A stretch of DNA of 47,219 bases, from positions 1-47,219 of the forward strand of contig WRCO01000006.1 of assembly GCA_009783855.1 (NCBI GenBank), in the 5' to 3' direction. The translations under genes were made by a program, and so were the position numbers. Below, piece by piece: positions 1 to 8,610 of this stretch. Each line of letters starts with the position of its first letter. Within the stretch, counting starts at the first letter, position 1. The notes beneath the pieces were generated by a model. It had not been told where the DNA came from. It saw only the letters and a program-made list of their open reading frames with translations, and did no database searches. The stretch comes from Alphaproteobacteria bacterium (GTDB lineage: Bacteria > Pseudomonadota > Alphaproteobacteria > Rs-D84).

Positions 1-2
1 GT

Positions 3-338
3 CTTACACAAACTCAGATTAACAATCTTATAAGAGACTACATGACTGCCAATCCTGGTCTTACCGAAGCGCAGGTTCGTCAGTGGATTTCTCAGAATCC
101 GGGTCTTACCGAAGCACAGGTTCTTGCCCTTATCCAGGCTAATCGCCTTAGCGACAATGACGTGAGGCAGATTGTGACCAACGCTGGCTTTGTTAACCAG
201 AGCAATATCAACAGTCTGATTAATACCCAGGTGAATCAGCAGCTGAATCAGATGAACTTGGCGACGAAGACAGACTTGGACGCACTGAGGACCCAGCTTG
301 GGAATCTGGAAGCGGAAGTTGCTCTCCGTGGCCGGTAA
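3..338 (+). CDS. 3' end of a repeat protein with coiled-coil tail (partial)
   Basis: The reading frame is open to the left edge, so this is the C-terminal part of a longer gene; an internal ATG at 42 has no visible reason to be the start. The visible 111 residues carry a degenerate repeat of about 17 residues built on NPGLTEAQV (two clear copies) with weaker versions (SDNDVRQIV, QSNINSLIN). It ends in a heptad-like stretch, TKTDLDALRTQLGNLEAEV, which probably forms a coiled coil. The repeats are polar and rich in Asn, Gln and Thr, as in surface or stalk proteins, but no family can be named. A strong terminator follows directly. Confidence 0.7.
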   Translation, partial: LTQTQINNLIRDYMTANPGLTEAQVRQWISQNPGLTEAQVLALIQANRLSDNDVRQIVTNAGFVNQSNINSLINTQVNQQLNQMNLATKTDLDALRTQLGNLEAEVALRGR

Positions 339-350
339 TATCCGAACTGT

Positions 351-382
351 AAAAAAGAGCGGGGATTTTCCCGCTCTTTTTT
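351..382 (+). terminator. intrinsic terminator
   Basis: Stem GAGCGGG / CCCGCTC with an A-run before and a T-run after. It closes the partial gene at the left edge and could also serve parE from the other side. Confidence 0.9.
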
Positions 383-411
383 AAGCACAAGCGCATGGAA
401 ACGCGCCCATG

Positions 412-2385
412 CTATACAAAAATATCCTTTACAAATTTTGCGTGTTCCGTAATAAAGCGGAATCGAAATTCGGGCTTTTTGCCCATAAGTTCGGAAATAA
501 GCGTGCGCGTTTTTTCCGTGTCTTCGGCGCCTTCTTCGGTCCTTGGCGGCAATTCCACACGTATCAGGCGGCGCGTCTTCGGGTCCATCGTCGTTTCTTT
601 TAATTGCGCAGGCATCATTTCGCCAAGCCCCTTGAACCGCGAGATTTCAATCCTGCGCCCTTTGAACTTTCCATTGCGAAGCGCGTCCAATTCTTCGTCG
701 CTTGCGACATAAATCGATTCCGTCCCCGCCGTCGCTTTATAAAGCGGCGGACACGACAGATACAGATGCCCCCCGTGGATAAGCCCCGGCATCGCTTGGT
801 AAAAAAATGTCATAAGTAATGATGCGATATGGCTTCCGTCCACGTCCGCGTCGGTCATGATGATTATTTTTTCATAACGCAGTTTTGCGACGTCGAAATC
901 CTTGCCGCTGCCCGCGCCGATAATGTCGATTAATTCGTTCAATTCTTTATTCGCGCCGAATTTCTCGTCGCTGTTCGACATGATGTTCAATACTTTTCCG
1001 CGAAGCGGCATAATGGCCTGGACCGCTCTGTCTCGCGCCTGTTTCGCGGTGCCGCCGGCACTGTCGCCCTCTACGATAAACAATTCCGTGCCCGCCACGC
1101 CGTGTTTGGAACAGTCCGCCAACTTTGCCGGCATGCGCGCGCGCTTGGTCGGCGTTTTGCGCGCGACGTCTTTCGCCTGTTTTATCCGTATCCGCGCCGC
1201 CGCCAAATTATTTACAAAATCAAGCAGCGCCGTCGCCGTCTTCGGGTCGGATGCCAGGAACATCTCCCACGGGTCGCTTATTGCCTTTTCCACATATCGC
1301 GCGATTTCCGGGTTGGACAGCTTCTCTTTTGTCTGGCCCAAGAATTGCGGGCTTTTGTAAAATACGGAAATAATCGCGCACGCGCTGTCGAACATGTCTT
1401 CGGCGACGATATTCGCGGCGGCTTTGTTATTAACCTTTTCCCCGAAGTTTTTAAGGCCGCGCGTGATAGCGGTGCGGAATCCCGATTCGTGCGTGCCGCC
1501 GTCGATGGTCGAAATCGTGTTGCAATAAGAACTTAAAAAACCATCATCCGACGCCGCGCCGTTTTCATCGGTAAGGATGGTAATCGCCCACTCCACATGC
1601 CCGGAATCATCCGGGAAATCCACCGACCCGTTGAACAAATTCGGAAGAAGCCGCGGCTTGTCCCGCGTCTTCTGGTCCAGGAAATCCGCAACGCCGTTCG
1701 GATAATAAAATGTTTCGGACGCGGCAATCCCCATGTCTTCGGTAACAAGTTCGGGGTTGCAAATCCATTCAATCTTGACGCCGCGGGTAAGGTATGCCTT
1801 TGCGCGCGCCATGCGGTAAATCTTCACAGGTTTGAAAGCCGCCGCGGTGCCGAATATCTGGTCGTCAAGGGTAAACCGGACCGTTGTCCCGGTTTTCGTC
1901 GCCGCCGCGCCTTTTTCAAGTTTTCCGATTGTCTGGCCGCGCGAGAATTTCAATGTCCACAGATGTCCGTCGCGCGCGACCGTAACCGTCGTTTCCGAAG
2001 AAAGGGCATTTACGACGGCCGCGCCGACGCCGTGCAGGCCGCCGGATGTTTTGTATACCGTATTGTTGAACTTGCCGCCGGAATGCAGCGAAGAAAATAT
2101 AATTTCAAGCGCGCTTTTGCCGGGTGATGTCGGATGGTCGTCTATCGGAACGCCGCGGCCGTCGTCGCTTATTTCAATTGTCTTTGCGTCTATGAGATGC
2201 ACGGTGATGCGTTTTGCAAACCCCGCGACGGCTTCGTCCACCGCGTTGTCAAGAATTTCAATTGGCAGATGGTGCCACGCCTTTTCATCCGTGCCGCCGA
2301 TATACATGCCGGGACGAAGGCGCACGGGTTCAAGGCCTTCCAGAACCTGAATATCGCTTGCCGAATAGTTTTTGTTATTGGTCAT
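412..2385 (-). CDS. parE: DNA topoisomerase IV subunit B (ParE)
   Basis: ATPase subunit of the type II topoisomerase that decatenates daughter chromosomes; it works with ParC, not seen here. The GHKL ATPase has E-I-L-D-N at residues 43-47, DDGRGVP at 74-80 and the GGLHGVG lid motif. The TOPRIM part has EGDSAGG and the metal site DADVDG. The 657-residue length and the C-terminal MMPAQLKETTMDP fit ParE rather than the longer GyrB. The frame extends upstream to a TTG at 2421, but the ATG at 2385 matches the family N-terminus better; neither has a clear Shine-Dalgarno. It is divergent from the gene at 2502 and convergent with the partial gene to the left. Confidence 0.93.
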   Translation of the reverse strand: MTNNKNYSASDIQVLEGLEPVRLRPGMYIGGTDEKAWHHLPIEILDNAVDEAVAGFAKRITVHLIDAKTIEISDDGRGVPIDDHPTSPGKSALEIIFSSLHSGGKFNNTVYKTSGGLHGVGAAVVNALSSETTVTVARDGHLWTLKFSRGQTIGKLEKGAAATKTGTTVRFTLDDQIFGTAAAFKPVKIYRMARAKAYLTRGVKIEWICNPELVTEDMGIAASETFYYPNGVADFLDQKTRDKPRLLPNLFNGSVDFPDDSGHVEWAITILTDENGAASDDGFLSSYCNTISTIDGGTHESGFRTAITRGLKNFGEKVNNKAAANIVAEDMFDSACAIISVFYKSPQFLGQTKEKLSNPEIARYVEKAISDPWEMFLASDPKTATALLDFVNNLAAARIRIKQAKDVARKTPTKRARMPAKLADCSKHGVAGTELFIVEGDSAGGTAKQARDRAVQAIMPLRGKVLNIMSNSDEKFGANKELNELIDIIGAGSGKDFDVAKLRYEKIIIMTDADVDGSHIASLLMTFFYQAMPGLIHGGHLYLSCPPLYKATAGTESIYVASDEELDALRNGKFKGRRIEISRFKGLGEMMPAQLKETTMDPKTRRLIRVELPPRTEEGAEDTEKTRTLISELMGKKPEFRFRFITEHAKFVKDIFV

Positions 2386-2433
2386 GGCGGGCAATCTAGC
2401 GGAAGCGAAGCCGAAATTCAAGTCCGTTTTTTA

Positions 2434-2461
2434 TTGACTTTTGTCCGATTTATGCTATATT
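2434..2461 (+). promoter_or_regulatory. promoter of the ACP-like gene pair
   Basis: TTGACT (2434-2439), 16-base spacer, TATATT (2456-2461), followed 40 bases later by the ATG at 2502. Confidence 0.6.
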
Positions 2462-2501
2462 TGTCGAAAATAAGATTCGTCAAACAAGAAGAGAAATAAA
2501 A

Positions 2502-2933
2502 ATGAGACGACCATCAAAGGTTTTTCAAGAAATAATAATGCGCGTATTAATATCGACAAGCATTAAAAGGACGGTCATCGCCCGCTTGAACAATCATCAC
2601 GGCGCCGATATATTCGAATACGGGTTTGTCGACGATGCGGATTTAAGACGGGACCTTGACATGACCGACGAAGATGTCAAAGACCTTGTCCGTTGGGCAG
2701 AAAAGACGTTCGGCATCGTCGGTATGAAAACAAATGTTAAAACCATCGAACAATTTGTCAAAGTCATAGGAACGATTCTTTGCGGACCCGCAAAGAAAGA
2801 CAAGGACGCGCACAATGCCATAGAAGTCGCTTTGTGCGGACCTGTGAAAAAAGAAAAAGGCGACCCTTTGGCGCATATTTCCAAAGTCGCCCAAAAGGTC
2901 GCATACATAAACCGTGCGCAGCACTTGCGATAG
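2502..2933 (+). CDS. acyl-carrier-like fold protein lacking the carrier serine (143 aa)
   Basis: Not a recognised named family. Residues near 48-70 (DLDMTDEDVKDLVRWAEKTF) read like helix II of acyl carrier proteins ([20 protein letters not shown]), but the DSL motif that takes 4'-phosphopantetheine is replaced by T-D-E. It therefore cannot carry an acyl chain in the usual way. The C-terminal third holds a duplicated element, LCGPAKKDKDA / LCGPVKKEKGD, in lysine-rich surroundings. The gene is 17 bases upstream of a second protein of the same kind and probably shares its promoter at 2434. The ATG at 2502 has a GAAGAG about 9 bases upstream; an in-frame ATG at 2538 is possible. The fold call is an inference from one helix and the size. 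Confidence 0.6.
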   Translation: MRRPSKVFQEIIMRVLISTSIKRTVIARLNNHHGADIFEYGFVDDADLRRDLDMTDEDVKDLVRWAEKTFGIVGMKTNVKTIEQFVKVIGTILCGPAKKDKDAHNAIEVALCGPVKKEKGDPLAHISKVAQKVAYINRAQHLR

Positions 2934-2950
2934 AATAAAAGGAGAAAAAA

Positions 2951-3244
2951 ATGCAAAACATACGCGAAAAGCTTATAAACCGGCTTATCAAATATCACAA
3001 AGTCCTTGTGGATGAACACGGGTTCACCAACGGGGCGAAAATCGAAGCCGATTTGGGACTGGACGAATTTGAATTCACGGATTTTATTCATTGGGTTGAC
3101 AGCGCGTTCGATATTTGTCTTTCGGACGAAGAGACCGCAAAAATCAAAACATTCGGCGATGTCATCAAAATCATAGAAAAGAAACAAAAGCAAACGGCCA
3201 AAGCCCAAATAATGCACCGCATTACCGGTCGCGGTGGCAAATAA
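2951..3244 (+). CDS. acyl-carrier-like protein with Ser replaced by Glu (97 aa)
   Basis: This aligns without gaps to acyl carrier proteins over the DSL helix and following loop. LGLDEFEFTDFIHWVDSAFD matches the family pattern [20 protein letters not shown], then SDEETAKIKTFGDV matches PDEEAEKITTVGDA. The serine that receives phosphopantetheine is Glu, so it is a carrier-fold protein without the carrier residue. AAGGAG lies 8 bases before the ATG. It forms a pair with the upstream 143-residue relative and is closed by a strong terminator. Known degenerate carrier-fold proteins act as structural or binding partners; what this one does cannot be told from sequence. Confidence 0.75.
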   Translation: MQNIREKLINRLIKYHKVLVDEHGFTNGAKIEADLGLDEFEFTDFIHWVDSAFDICLSDEETAKIKTFGDVIKIIEKKQKQTAKAQIMHRITGRGGK

Positions 3245-3246
3245 AG

Positions 3247-3277
3247 AATCAAGCCCCGTTTCAGGGGCTTGATTTTT
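3247..3277 (+). terminator. intrinsic terminator after the ACP-like pair
   Basis: Perfect 11-bp stem AATCAAGCCCC / GGGGCTTGATT with a 6-base loop and T-run. Its right arm also contains the -35 box of the dnaJ promoter. Confidence 0.92.
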
Positions 3278-3297
3278 CATTGATTGTTACTTATATT
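3269..3297 (+). promoter_or_regulatory. dnaJ promoter with leaderless geometry
   Basis: TTGATT (3269-3274), 17-base spacer, TATATT (3292-3297), then only six bases to the ATG at 3304, so transcription should start at or next to the A of the start codon. There is no Shine-Dalgarno. The -35 overlaps the preceding terminator. Confidence 0.55.
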
Positions 3298-3303
3298 TGC
3301 ACT

Positions 3304-4431
3304 ATGAAAAATCCCTATGAAATTTTGGGCGTGCCTGTCGGCGCCACAGACGCGGAGATAAAGAAAGCGTATCACCGGCTTGTCCTTAAATACCATCCCG
3401 ATAAAAATTCCGGCGACAAAGCGGCGGAAGAAAAGTTTAAGGAAGTCAACAACGCGTTCGACATCCTGAAAGACCCGCAAAAAAGGGCGGCGTACGACCG
3501 ATTCGGCGCATCCGCGTTCGGCGCGGGCAACGGCGCGTCTGCGGGCGCGGGCGGATTCGGCGGAAACCCGTTTGGCGGCGGATTTAGTTTCGGCGGCGAT
3601 TTCGGGGACATGTCCGAAATGATGGAAGAAATGCTTCGCTCCGCCGGCTTTGGCGGTATGGGCGCCGGACGCGGAAGCCGCCGGACACGAACCGACCTTC
3701 GCGGCCGCGATTTGTTGCACCAGGTTACGGTATCGCTTCGCGAAGCGTTCACAGGCAAGACCGAAACGATTAAATTTTCAAGCAATACTAAATGCGAAAA
3801 ATGCGACGGACACGGCACCGCGGACGCAAAGCCCGCCGCGTCGTGCGACAAATGCTTTGGCACCGGATATGTCCGCACTCGCAATGGATTCTTCGCGATG
3901 GAATCCCCGTGTCCGGAATGCCACGGAGCAGGGCGGAGTATTAAAAAGCCGTGCGGCGCGTGCGATGCCGGCGTGAAAAACAAACAGCGGGAAATAGAGG
4001 TAAAGATTCCGGCGGGCACCATGGACGGCATGCGCCTGCGTCTGGCGGGCAAGGGAGAGGCGGCGCCGCTTGGCGGCAGCGCGGGCGATTTCTATATTGA
4101 TGTGCGCGTTCAGCCCGACAAGATATTCGAACGCGAAGGCGATGATTTGTACATGACGGCGGCGGTTCCGTTTGCGACGCTTGCGCTTGGTGGTGAAATC
4201 GAAATCGATACCATCGACGATAAAAAATTATCCGTAAAAATTCCGGCGGGAACACAGGTTCACGAACGCATGCGCATGCGGACACAGGGCATGCCGGCCG
4301 CGCGCGGCGGCCGCGGCGATTTGTATCTTGATATTGGAACGGAAGTTCCGAAAAAACTTTCCGAAAAGCAAAAAAGGGCGCTTGAAGAATTCGCCGGGAC
4401 CGAACCGAAAAAGAAAAAAGGTTTATTTTAA
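3304..4431 (+). CDS. dnaJ: chaperone protein DnaJ
   Basis: Co-chaperone that delivers substrates to DnaK and stimulates its ATPase in the cytoplasm. The 375-residue product has the whole class I layout: J domain (1-65) with the HPD motif at 31-33, a Gly/Phe-rich linker (about 68-120), and the zinc domain (about 163-222) with CEKCDGHG, CDKCFGTG, CPECHGAG and CGACDAGV. The substrate-binding C-terminal region follows. The fourth zinc repeat lacks the usual final Gly-x-Gly. The ATG at 3304 is chosen because the family starts here (KNPYEILGV); the frame is open further upstream across a terminator. No dnaK is adjacent. Confidence 0.96.
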   Translation: MKNPYEILGVPVGATDAEIKKAYHRLVLKYHPDKNSGDKAAEEKFKEVNNAFDILKDPQKRAAYDRFGASAFGAGNGASAGAGGFGGNPFGGGFSFGGDFGDMSEMMEEMLRSAGFGGMGAGRGSRRTRTDLRGRDLLHQVTVSLREAFTGKTETIKFSSNTKCEKCDGHGTADAKPAASCDKCFGTGYVRTRNGFFAMESPCPECHGAGRSIKKPCGACDAGVKNKQREIEVKIPAGTMDGMRLRLAGKGEAAPLGGSAGDFYIDVRVQPDKIFEREGDDLYMTAAVPFATLALGGEIEIDTIDDKKLSVKIPAGTQVHERMRMRTQGMPAARGGRGDLYLDIGTEVPKKLSEKQKRALEEFAGTEPKKKKGLF

Positions 4432-4467
4432 CCGCCTGTGCCGATTATGAATTTCATCCGGTTAAAA
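4426..4467. terminator. possible weak bidirectional terminator
   Basis: Perfect 9-bp inverted repeat TTTTAACCG / CGGTTAAAA with a 24-base loop between the convergent dnaJ and the 4469 gene. The long loop makes it weak. Confidence 0.3.
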
Positions 4468-4468
4468 T

Positions 4469-5119
4469 TCAACTTTTGACACGCCGATTTTTTTGTTTGC
4501 CGGCCAAAACTTTGGCGCGGGTCGGTTTGCCGTGTTGCGCCACAAGGTTTTCAAGAAACTCGACAATCGTCCCCTTCTCCTCCTCGGGGGAGCCCATCCA
4601 TCGCATATAGACCGCGAAGTTGAGCGCCGCAAGCTGTGAAGCCGTGGCAACCGAGGACCAACTGCCCAACGCCAACACGGGGCTTGTATACTCTTTGCTT
4701 TCATATTTGACAATGATTCTGCCAACGGCGCGTCTGCCATTCTCTGTCGAATCATATTTTATCAGTTCTCGCGGTACTGTCTCGCCCCATTGCAATCCAT
4801 GCACGTCACGCAGGTCTGTATGCACGGTCATAACTTGGACCGCTATCAGTTCAAAGTCCTTGTCCACGGACTTGATGAATTTCTGGATGCCTGGGGTGTA
4901 ATTATTGGAGTCGTAGGCAACGTATTGACCGTTGTATTTTTGTTTGTCCTTTTGCGAATAATTGTAATTGCACCAGATATTGCCAACATCGTCCTTGCCT
5001 TTGGAATTTTCGCGGCGTTTGGCGCGCGCGTCATCGCGGACGGTTTTTATTTCTTTCAATTCATCTTTTGCCAGTATGGCAAGCGCTTTTGCAATTGACA
5101 GCGTCGTTGGCATTTTCAT
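4469..5119 (-). CDS. hypothetical protein, 216 aa
   Basis: Not recognised. It is a soluble-looking protein with a lysine-rich N-terminus and a basic C-terminus (KQKNRRVKS). There is no signal peptide and no membrane segment apart from a mild hydrophobic stretch near SWSSVATASQLAALNFAVY. The ATG at 5119 is preferred because AGGA lies 8 bases upstream; a GTG sits directly before it. It is single and convergent with dnaJ. The coding pattern is good and no other frame competes. Confidence 0.75.
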   Translation of the reverse strand: MKMPTTLSIAKALAILAKDELKEIKTVRDDARAKRRENSKGKDDVGNIWCNYNYSQKDKQKYNGQYVAYDSNNYTPGIQKFIKSVDKDFELIAVQVMTVHTDLRDVHGLQWGETVPRELIKYDSTENGRRAVGRIIVKYESKEYTSPVLALGSWSSVATASQLAALNFAVYMRWMGSPEEEKGTIVEFLENLVAQHGKPTRAKVLAGKQKNRRVKS

Positions 5120-5306
5120 CACGTAATCCTTTGTTTATGTGGATTGCAGTATGAATCATTTTTACTTTTTTGTCAAGAAGATTAAGGAAAAACGAAAAAA
5201 CGTGTTCACTACATGGAATCTCAGCGAACGACACATGTGTATGATTTATTATTGTCTTTTATTTTGCAAATACAACGATTATAATCTGGAAAACCATGGA
5301 GATAAA

Positions 5307-5963
5307 ATGAAGCGTATCTTTTTGATTTCTGTTTTTGTTATGTTGGCAGGATGCGTTAAAGTGTTGCCGCAAGGCGCTGCGCCGATAAGTGGCTTAGCCC
5401 GGGTTGAAGCAAAGCAAACCCAGTTCGCCGCTGAAAACAACTTTAATCATATTAGCAATGATACGAATATCCGGCTGATATCGGCACTGCCTGATAAACT
5501 GGGTAATTGGTCGACCGAGCGTGAACGATATGTAATAAATTACGAGAGGCGACAGCACGGATTAGGCTATTCCAAGCGATATAATGAAGGACCGCGTCGT
5601 CCTATATGGGCGGACATATATTTTTTCCATGCCAGGCAAACAGGCATGTCTGACGGTATAGAATCAAGGCAGTTCGTAGATTTATGGTCGCAAAGTATAA
5701 TTGAACCTTCGTGGGTTAGGACATGTGATATAAAGGATAAGACCGATACGATTGAAACATTCAACAATATCAAATTCAGAAAATGCCGATTGGCAACAAT
5801 CTTAGGCGGTAAAGAATATGAAGGTCTAATGTTCATGACGGTATTCGAAGGAACTTTCTTGAAAGTCAGAATATCGTATAGGCCGGATTATAAAAATTTC
5901 GAAAGAGAAATTGATAAATTTATGAATGATTTGGCCAACAGTTTGAATAAACAAAGAATCTGA
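5307..5963 (+). CDS. putative lipoprotein, 218 aa
   Basis: The N-terminus KRIFLISVFVMLAGC is a lipoprotein signal with lipobox LAGC, so the mature protein begins with a lipidated cysteine near residue 16 and should sit in the inner or outer membrane. The rest has no recognised motif; it is rich in aromatic and charged residues with a few Cys. The ATG at 5307 has GGAG seven bases upstream; the frame is open further up to 5139 but only this start gives a signal peptide. A -10-like TATAAT lies at 5280-5285. Function unknown. Confidence 0.8.
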   Translation: MKRIFLISVFVMLAGCVKVLPQGAAPISGLARVEAKQTQFAAENNFNHISNDTNIRLISALPDKLGNWSTERERYVINYERRQHGLGYSKRYNEGPRRPIWADIYFFHARQTGMSDGIESRQFVDLWSQSIIEPSWVRTCDIKDKTDTIETFNNIKFRKCRLATILGGKEYEGLMFMTVFEGTFLKVRISYRPDYKNFEREIDKFMNDLANSLNKQRI

Positions 5964-6010
5964 AAAAAGACATATTCACGACATAAAAATCGCGTAATCA
6001 AAAACAATCA

Positions 6011-6047
6011 CCCGCAGACCGTTTGAATCTGCGGGTTTTGATTTTTA
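6011..6047. terminator. terminator between convergent genes
   Basis: 8-bp stem CCCGCAGA / TCTGCGGG, 9-base loop, T-rich tail. A-rich bases on the left make it usable from both strands. Confidence 0.85.
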
Positions 6048-6065
6048 TGGGAGACTATTTTCGAA

Positions 6066-6539
6066 TCACACGTCATAGAACATGAAATGCTCGTCCTCGT
6101 CGGCCCAGTATTTCGCGCCCATACGTTCGTACAATTTCCGCACCATGGTGTTTTTTCCATATACGCTGAAACAGATTCTTTTGGTGCCTGTTTTTATCGC
6201 GATATTCCGTATCTGTCCAAGCAATGGGAACAGCGCCCGTCCGCCGCGATATTCCGGGTCTACAAACAGGTACGGAACATGGAATACAGTGTCGACGGCC
6301 AATGATGTGAAAAATCCGTTATAGAATGAAATTGCGCCGACAATTTTTCCCGCGTCTTCTGCGACAAATATGTACAGCAACGGCCGTCCGGTGAACGACA
6401 GGTTTTTTATATCACGGACAATCTTGTCTTTGCGAATCTGTTTGTTATCGTTATCAAGATTTTGGAAATATTGGTGGAATGACACCAATATATTGGCGAT
6501 TTGTTCTGTATCGCCAATGCGCGCGCGCCGGACCAGCAT
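6066..6539 (-). CDS. GNAT-family N-acetyltransferase
   Basis: Transfers an acetyl group from acetyl-CoA to an amine; the substrate cannot be inferred. The 157-residue product shows the GNAT core: beta strand and pyrophosphate-binding loop FVDPEYRGGRALFPLL (92-107) and a C-terminal KLYERMGAKY that matches the family's LYE..GF element. It is the last gene of a leftward operon; its start is one base after the stop of the AI-2E-type gene, so the two are probably translationally coupled. Confidence 0.88.
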   Translation of the reverse strand: MLVRRARIGDTEQIANILVSFHQYFQNLDNDNKQIRKDKIVRDIKNLSFTGRPLLYIFVAEDAGKIVGAISFYNGFFTSLAVDTVFHVPYLFVDPEYRGGRALFPLLGQIRNIAIKTGTKRICFSVYGKNTMVRKLYERMGAKYWADEDEHFMFYDV

Positions 6540-6540
6540 G

Positions 6541-7584
6541 TCAATCCCCTTCTTTGGCCGGAATTTCTCCGTTTGCCGACAACAGCACCGCTATCCATCT
6601 TGTATGGTCGAACTGTGCCGTTGCGATAAACGCCGCGACAAGAATCGGAACGGAAAAGAACATTCCGACCGGACCCCAAAGAACGCCCCAAAACACAAGG
6701 TTTATCAATATCGCAAGCGTCGAAAGATTCAAAGTCTTGCCGGTCAACCGCGGCTCAAACACGTTGCCGATAAGTATCTGAAGCGCGACCAATCCCGACG
6801 CAAGCAGAATTATAAATTCCGCCTCGCTTCCAATTATAAGCGAATAAAGCACGGGAAGGGTGACCGAAACAATCGTCCCGAACGTCGGGATATAATTCAT
6901 CACGAATATGATAAACGCCCAAACGCCCGCGAACTCCAACCCCATGTACGACATGAGCATGTACGAAATAATCGCCATTATCGCGGACGACAATGTTTTC
7001 ACAAACATATATTTCTTCATGTTTCCGTCAATGGATTTTATTATATACCGCACTTTGGTCAATTGCTTTTTCTGCGGGACAAGCGCGGCCAGCTTTTGCT
7101 TGAAAGTGCTCTGTTCTATGTACATGAATAATATGTATATAAGGACAAGACCGACCGCCGCCGAAATCTGCGCCACGCCGCCGCCTATGCTTGTCAGGAC
7201 CGCGCCCGTATCGGGAAGCATTTTTTCATCCAACGCAATTCCGGTCTTGTCGTAAAGGTAATGCTTGAAATTCAAAAGCTGGTGCTGAATTTCCGGAAGC
7301 CTTGTCATAAGGCCCGCGAACGCCGGCTTTATCTGTGTCGTAAACGCATACGCCAGGCCGCCGAATGTCAAAAGCGACATGACTTTTGACAATATGTCAA
7401 AAGCAACCGCGCCCGGTTTCGGTTTCTTGCCGTCCCTGACATAAAGCGGCAAAGCCTTTCTGTAATACGCCGCAATCGCGTTCAAAAGATACCAAAAGAA
7501 AACCGCGACAAGCAAAGGCAGAAATATGCCCCGCCCGACGTACATTACAAATGTCGCGCCGATAAAGACTGCTATGGTTTGCAT
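6541..7584 (-). CDS. AI-2E family (PerM/UPF0118) membrane transporter
   Basis: Polytopic inner-membrane protein of the AI-2E exporter family, whose members have been linked to signal export or ion transport; the substrate here is unknown. The 347-residue product has paired N-terminal helices (FIGATFVMYVGRGIFLPLLV), a central soluble region (about 80-140) and a C-terminal helix bundle with the family's typical SVPILVAAFIATAQFDHT end. Start and stop abut both neighbours: its ATG follows the upstream stop as TAAATG. It belongs to the four-gene leftward operon. Confidence 0.88.
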   Translation of the reverse strand: MQTIAVFIGATFVMYVGRGIFLPLLVAVFFWYLLNAIAAYYRKALPLYVRDGKKPKPGAVAFDILSKVMSLLTFGGLAYAFTTQIKPAFAGLMTRLPEIQHQLLNFKHYLYDKTGIALDEKMLPDTGAVLTSIGGGVAQISAAVGLVLIYILFMYIEQSTFKQKLAALVPQKKQLTKVRYIIKSIDGNMKKYMFVKTLSSAIMAIISYMLMSYMGLEFAGVWAFIIFVMNYIPTFGTIVSVTLPVLYSLIIGSEAEFIILLASGLVALQILIGNVFEPRLTGKTLNLSTLAILINLVFWGVLWGPVGMFFSVPILVAAFIATAQFDHTRWIAVLLSANGEIPAKEGD

Positions 7585-8535
7585 TTATTCGACCTCTGAA
7601 ATTTCGATTTGTTCGAACGCCGCGTGGAACGCCATCGGCTGTGCCGGCGCAGGGTCCCGGACCGTGCCGGATATTACAAGTGCGATGCTTGCAATATTAA
7701 AGACAATCGCGATGGTGGAAATCATTCCCGCCATGTGATGCGTAAGCTTTTTAAGCGTATAGATTTTCGCCAAAGCAAAAAGCGCAAACAAAGATATAAT
7801 CGTCACCGCGGCGCCCTCTATGTCCATAAAGCCGCTTGAAAACACTACGGCCACAAGGACTATCGCGCCGTGCATCGGCCGCACCATTATCCATCCGACA
7901 AACCGTTCAAACCAACGCGTGCGATTCGTAATCGCGTCCGCCGTCTTTTTATTCGAATCGGCGATAAACGCGGGCCAGCCAAGGAAATCCGTACCAAGCG
8001 GAAGGGTCAACAGAATCTTCCACTGCGGCACGCCGTTCGCGCGCGCGTATTTGTAAATCGCGATAAGGTTGAAGACCACAAGCCCGACTATGTAAAGCCC
8101 GGCAATGAATATAAGCGTCACTATGGCGAAATAAACCACGGGCGAAAGCGCAAGAAGCATGCCCTGGTACGATATGAAGGTGCCCTTTGCCGCAAGTATG
8201 ACAAACAGCAGAATCGGCAGACTTATCGCAAGCATTATCATGGTCGCGCCCGTCGATACGTACAAAAGGTCGCGCCGGGACAAAAGATTTACGTTGGTTC
8301 TCTTTATCGCCCATCTTATGATAAAGGCAAATGCCGCCGTAAACGACAAAAGCATCGCAACTTCGACCACGGTGCTGTTTTCGGAAAGCATCGCAAGCGC
8401 CACAATCATTGCCGCCGCGAAAATAAGTCCGAAAGAAATAAACGCAAATTTTACGGGCCACTTGAATATCCATTGCGACAACATGGTGGTTGGCGGCTTG
8501 TGGCCGGTGGTTTGTGTTTTTCTGTTTGTTGGCAT
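7585..8535 (-). CDS. multi-pass membrane protein of unknown function
   Basis: About eight hydrophobic segments in 316 residues and no recognised motif. Translation from 8535 is supported by AAGGA upstream of the ATG. The first 17 residues after it (PTNRKTQTTGHKPPTT) are a polar Thr/Pro/Lys tail encoded by short direct words (ACCACC, GCCAAC, CACAAG). The hydrophobic part starts only at MLSQWIF, and that internal ATG is an alternative start. It is the second gene of the leftward operon, directly joined to the AI-2E-type gene. Confidence 0.78.
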   Translation of the reverse strand: MPTNRKTQTTGHKPPTTMLSQWIFKWPVKFAFISFGLIFAAAMIVALAMLSENSTVVEVAMLLSFTAAFAFIIRWAIKRTNVNLLSRRDLLYVSTGATMIMLAISLPILLFVILAAKGTFISYQGMLLALSPVVYFAIVTLIFIAGLYIVGLVVFNLIAIYKYARANGVPQWKILLTLPLGTDFLGWPAFIADSNKKTADAITNRTRWFERFVGWIMVRPMHGAIVLVAVVFSSGFMDIEGAAVTIISLFALFALAKIYTLKKLTHHMAGMISTIAIVFNIASIALVISGTVRDPAPAQPMAFHAAFEQIEISEVE

Positions 8536-8610
8536 TTTCCATCCTTTTTTAAGCAGTTTAATTGTATCATAATTTTATCGTTTGACAAAATCAGCGGTCG
8601 CCGGCACGAA

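Noticed and set aside
5139-5306. N-terminal extension of the lipoprotein gene
   Set aside because: The extension has no Shine-Dalgarno and would bury the lipoprotein signal; ATG 5307 is better.
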